DNA from: Burkholderiales bacterium
Lineage (GTDB): Bacteria > Pseudomonadota > Gammaproteobacteria > Burkholderiales > SG8-39
Assembly (NCBI GenBank): GCA_020846575.1
Contig: JADLDQ010000294.1
Coordinates: forward strand, 1-16,391
DNA: 16,391 nucleotides
Reading direction: 5' to 3'
Of this stretch, positions 14,086 through 16,391 are shown in pieces. Below the pieces are notes generated by a model. That model did no database searches. It had not been told where the DNA came from and saw only the letters and a program-made list of their open reading frames with translations. Numbering within the stretch: position 1 is the stretch's first letter; each line of letters begins with the position of its first letter. Made by a program: the position numbers and the translations under genes.

Positions 14086-14844
14086 GTGATTCGATTCATC
14101 CTGCTGGCGACCGGGCGCACCGGCACCACGCTGCTCGGCAATTCCCTGGCTGACCACCCCGGCGTTCTGTACTACGGGGAACTGTTCCACTTCGACCCGG
14201 TGCGCCGGGCCGAGGAGGCGTCACGCGCCACGGTGGGCGCGGGCCTTCCCCGTGGCCTGGGTGCGGGCCTCGCGGCCTGCCGCAACGACGAGGACGGTGC
14301 GGCCTACCTGCGGCGGCTGTTCTCCCAGCGCACGGCCGCCGGCGCGCTCGGTTTCAAGCTCTTCTACTTCCAGGCTCGTTCCGGCCCGCCGGCGAGCGCC
14401 TGGGAGGCCATAGGCGCGGACGCGGACCTGCGCATCGTGCACCTGCAGCGCCGCAACTGGCTGGAGTCCCTGCTTTCGTTCGAACGCGCCCGGCTCACCG
14501 GCGTGTGGCACCTGCCCGGCGCCGCGCCCGCCCTCGGCCTCGGGCCGATGACGATCGAGCCGCAGCGCTGCCTGCAGCATTTCGAACGCCAGCGCCAGGC
14601 CCTGGAGACGGCGAGCCCGCTGCTTCGCAGCCACCGGGTGCTCGATGTGGAGTACGAGGAGATGGCGGCCGAGTTTCCCGGGGCCATGCAGCGGGTCTGC
14701 CGTTTCCTGGAGGTCGATCCGGCGCATGCCGGCGCGGCCTACACCCGCAAGATCGCGCGGCTCCCCGCGCGCGAGGAGATCGCGAACTTCGAAGAGCTGC
14801 GCGGCCGCTTCGCCGGCACGCCCTATGCGCGCTTTTTCGACTGA
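14086..14844 (+). CDS. Sulfotransferase family protein
   Basis: This 252-residue protein looks like a PAPS-dependent sulfotransferase of the bacterial Stf0/NodH-like group, which sulfates carbohydrates, lipids or other small acceptors. The 5'-phosphosulfate-binding loop is ATGRTGTTLL at residues 8-17, right after the first beta strand. The 3'-phosphate-binding region is VHLQRRNWLESLLSFERA, with R123 and S131 spaced as usual. The C-terminal segment EIANFEELRGRFAGTPYARFF matches the group's typical ending. The start is GTG at 14086, with only a weak ribosome-binding site (GAGCAG). No other in-frame start precedes the P-loop. It follows htpG by 39 bases with no evident terminator, so it may be read from the htpG promoter. 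The acceptor is unknown. Confidence 0.85.
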   Translation: MIRFILLATGRTGTTLLGNSLADHPGVLYYGELFHFDPVRRAEEASRATVGAGLPRGLGAGLAACRNDEDGAAYLRRLFSQRTAAGALGFKLFYFQARSGPPASAWEAIGADADLRIVHLQRRNWLESLLSFERARLTGVWHLPGAAPALGLGPMTIEPQRCLQHFERQRQALETASPLLRSHRVLDVEYEEMAAEFPGAMQRVCRFLEVDPAHAGAAYTRKIARLPAREEIANFEELRGRFAGTPYARFFD

Positions 14845-14885
14845 GGGCCGAGTCCAGCGTCAGTTGGACACTGAGGCACAAGGAA

Positions 14886-14906
14886 CGCGGGGCTGTCCGC
14901 CCCGCG
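14886..14906 (+). terminator. Hairpin after the sulfotransferase gene, likely terminator or attenuator
   Basis: CGCGGGGC (14886-14893) pairs perfectly with GCCCCGCG (14899-14906) around the loop TGTCC. The 8-bp all-GC stem begins 42 bases after the sulfotransferase stop. A smaller TCAGT/ACTGA hairpin lies at 14860-14874. No T-run follows, so termination is probable only by position and stem strength. Confidence 0.5.
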
Positions 14907-14926
14907 CGCTGCCTCGAGCTCGGACA

Positions 14927-14955
14927 TTGCGATGGCGCTCCCGAAGGCGTAGATT
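14927..14955 (+). promoter_or_regulatory. Candidate sigma-70 promoter of the MmgE/PrpD gene
   Basis: TTGCGA (14927-14932) and TAGATT (14950-14955) are separated by exactly 17 bases. Each matches four of six consensus bases. The transcript would start near 14962, about 55 bases before the ATG at 15017. The position just after a hairpin that may end the upstream transcript supports independent transcription of the last gene. Confidence 0.45.
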
Positions 14956-15016
14956 GCGCGCTGCTCCGCCGCGCTTGGAGTGGGGCGATGGCGGGTACAC
15001 CTTGAGGCAATGATCC

Positions 15017-16391
15017 ATGGTCATCGAGCAGACGCTGGCGAACTATGTGTTGGAGACGCGGTTCGAGGATCTGCCCGAAAGGGTGATCGAGATCGCCAGG
15101 CGGGTGATTCTGACCATTGCGGGGACCACCATCGCGGGGGCGCGGGCCGAGGGCTGCGAGGCGCTCGCGAGGCAGGTGCGCACTTGGGGCGGGGCCGGGG
15201 AGGCGAGCGTTCTCGTGCATGGTGGCATGGTGCCCGCCCACAATGCCGCCTTCGTGAACGCGGCAATGGGCCGGGCGCTCGATTACTGCGACGGCATGAC
15301 GCCGGGCCTGCACCTGGCCGCTTCCTCGGTTGCGGCCGCGCTCGCGGCGGCCGAACTCGCCGGCGGCTGCAGCGGCAAGGAATTTCTCGCCGCCCTCGCA
15401 GCGGGCATGGAGTTCGCATCGAGGCTGAACACGGTGTCGGTCTACGACGGCTTCGATCCGACGGGCGTGTGCGGCGTGTTCGCGCCTGCGGCGGTCGCAG
15501 GCAGGATCCTGGGTCTGGATGCGCGCCAGATGGTCGATGCGCTTGCGCTGGCGTTCAACAAGGCGGGCGGCAGCATGCAGAGCAACATAGACGGGTCGCT
15601 TGCCGTGCGCGTGATCCAGGGTTTCGCCGCCCAGTCCGGAATCGTGTGCGCACAGCTTGCGAGAGCCGGGATCACCGGCCCGCGCAACTTCATCGAGGGC
15701 ATCTACGGCTACTTGCACCTCTACGCGAAGGATCGCTGCGACCGGGAGACGCTGACGGCGGGGCTCGGAACGGATTTCCATCTGGACAAGCTGCTGTTCA
15801 AGAAATACCCCAGCTGCGGGGGTACGCTCGCGCCGACCGACGCGATTCTCGGCCTCATGGGCGAAAAGGGGTTTGCTGCGAGCGACGTCGCGCGCGTCGA
15901 TGTCACCGTATCGCCTCACGTGCACAAGCTGGTCGGTCAGCCCTTCTCCATCGGCGAGAACCCCAAGGTGAACGCACAGTTCAACATCCGCTACTGCGTG
16001 GCGAACGCGCTCCTGGCGGGCGGTTCGCGGCTGCGGCATTTCGACGAGGCGTATATCAGGCAGCCGCAGATCCTGGAACTCACCAGGGTCGTGCACGTCG
16101 AACCGGACCAGAGCCTGGACGATCCCGCGAACGCCAGGTTCTCGATCGGCGCGCGCGTCAAGGTGACCACCCGGACTGGCCAGGAGTTTCGGGCCACGCT
16201 CGAGCGGCCGCGCGGTGACCCGGGAAATCCGATGAGTCGCGAGGAGCACCTGCAACACTTCTTCGATTGCGTCGACTACGGCGGGAATCCGCTTGCGGCG
16301 GAGAACGTCGGGAAAATCCCGGCGATGATCGAGCGCCTCGAACATGCCGAGGACGTGCGCGCGCTGATACCGCTGATGCTCGCGAATCGCA
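15017..16391 (+). CDS. MmgE/PrpD family protein, 3' end cut by the window
   Basis: The frame is open from ATG 15017 to the right edge, giving 458 residues without a stop. The family is usually about 450-480 residues, so only a few residues are likely missing. MmgE/PrpD proteins include 2-methylcitrate dehydratase, cis-aconitate decarboxylase and related hydro-lyases or epimerases. The all-helical domain contains HNAAFVNAAMGRALDYCDG (D89 and D92 of the active-site region) and GLHLAAS. The KKYPSCGGTLAPTDA motif at 262-276 corresponds to the conserved K-x-YPSC segment before the second domain. GAGG lies nine bases before the start. No prpB, prpC or acnD gene is seen, so a role in the methylcitrate cycle is not supported. 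The substrate is unknown. Confidence 0.88.
   Translation, partial: MVIEQTLANYVLETRFEDLPERVIEIARRVILTIAGTTIAGARAEGCEALARQVRTWGGAGEASVLVHGGMVPAHNAAFVNAAMGRALDYCDGMTPGLHLAASSVAAALAAAELAGGCSGKEFLAALAAGMEFASRLNTVSVYDGFDPTGVCGVFAPAAVAGRILGLDARQMVDALALAFNKAGGSMQSNIDGSLAVRVIQGFAAQSGIVCAQLARAGITGPRNFIEGIYGYLHLYAKDRCDRETLTAGLGTDFHLDKLLFKKYPSCGGTLAPTDAILGLMGEKGFAASDVARVDVTVSPHVHKLVGQPFSIGENPKVNAQFNIRYCVANALLAGGSRLRHFDEAYIRQPQILELTRVVHVEPDQSLDDPANARFSIGARVKVTTRTGQEFRATLERPRGDPGNPMSREEHLQHFFDCVDYGGNPLAAENVGKIPAMIERLEHAEDVRALIPLMLANR

Noticed and set aside
12012..14153. 713-residue plus-strand frame overlapping htpG
   Set aside because: It is a different frame of the htpG gene with arginine/proline-rich composition and no family features.
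14845..15016. Possible insertion-sequence remnant between the sulfotransferase and MmgE/PrpD genes
   Set aside because: The short inverted repeats are explained as hairpins. No transposase fragment, terminal repeat pair or target duplication could be found.
14980..16218. 412-residue plus-strand frame at the right end
   Set aside because: It is a shadow of the MmgE/PrpD gene, which runs in another frame from 15017 to the edge and shows family motifs.
14495..16345. 616-residue minus-strand frame opposite the sulfotransferase and MmgE/PrpD genes
   Set aside because: It crosses two real genes and their intergenic hairpin, and its translation is a His/Arg/Gln-rich antisense shadow.

Overview
The window reads as ordinary, densely coded, G+C-rich chromosomal DNA of a proteobacterium. 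A betaproteobacterial source fits best. The reasons are a 14-subunit-type nuo operon ending L-M-N followed by a Nudix hydrolase gene, a GreB with the N-terminal extension beginning MSKAFTRE, and strong third-position G/C throughout. This placement rests on recalled family features, not on a search. I see no insertion sequence, phage gene, tRNA, rRNA or CRISPR array. No gap between genes exceeds about 205 bases.

Layout: (1) Positions 2-5274, plus strand: the 3' end of the complex I operon, nuoL (5' truncated by the window edge), nuoM and nuoN, then a Nudix hydrolase. nuoM-nuoN and nuoN-Nudix each overlap by 4 bases (GTGA, TTGA), so the Nudix enzyme is probably translated with complex I. A 20-bp tandem duplication sits exactly at the nuoM start and creates a 6-codon leader cistron. 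(2) Positions 5359-8243, minus strand: an exported sorbosone dehydrogenase-like beta-propeller protein and, upstream of it, a thiamine-diphosphate enzyme of the acetolactate synthase/decarboxylase superfamily whose substrate cannot be told. (3) Positions 8447-9010, plus strand: greB, divergent from the thiamine-diphosphate gene, with a perfect TATAAT and a strong 8-bp GC hairpin at the start of its predicted mRNA. (4) Positions 9115-11883, minus strand: a large exported two-domain M16 zinc protease, convergent with greB. (5) Positions 12085-14844, plus strand: htpG behind a close match to a sigma-32 heat-shock promoter, followed 39 bases later by a sulfotransferase with a GTG start. (6) Position 15017 to the right edge, plus strand: an MmgE/PrpD family gene, almost complete but cut by the window end, with its own plausible sigma-70 promoter.

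Functionally the window mixes respiration (NADH:ubiquinone oxidoreductase membrane arm), nucleotide housecleaning (Nudix), transcription fidelity and restart (GreB), protein quality control (HtpG, M16 protease) and less certain metabolism (thiamine-diphosphate enzyme, sorbosone dehydrogenase-like protein, sulfotransferase, MmgE/PrpD). I found no convincing new multi-gene system. The items most worth checking are regulatory: the nuoM start duplication, the greB leader hairpin and the divergent palindrome beside it, and possible heat-shock co-expression of the sulfotransferase.
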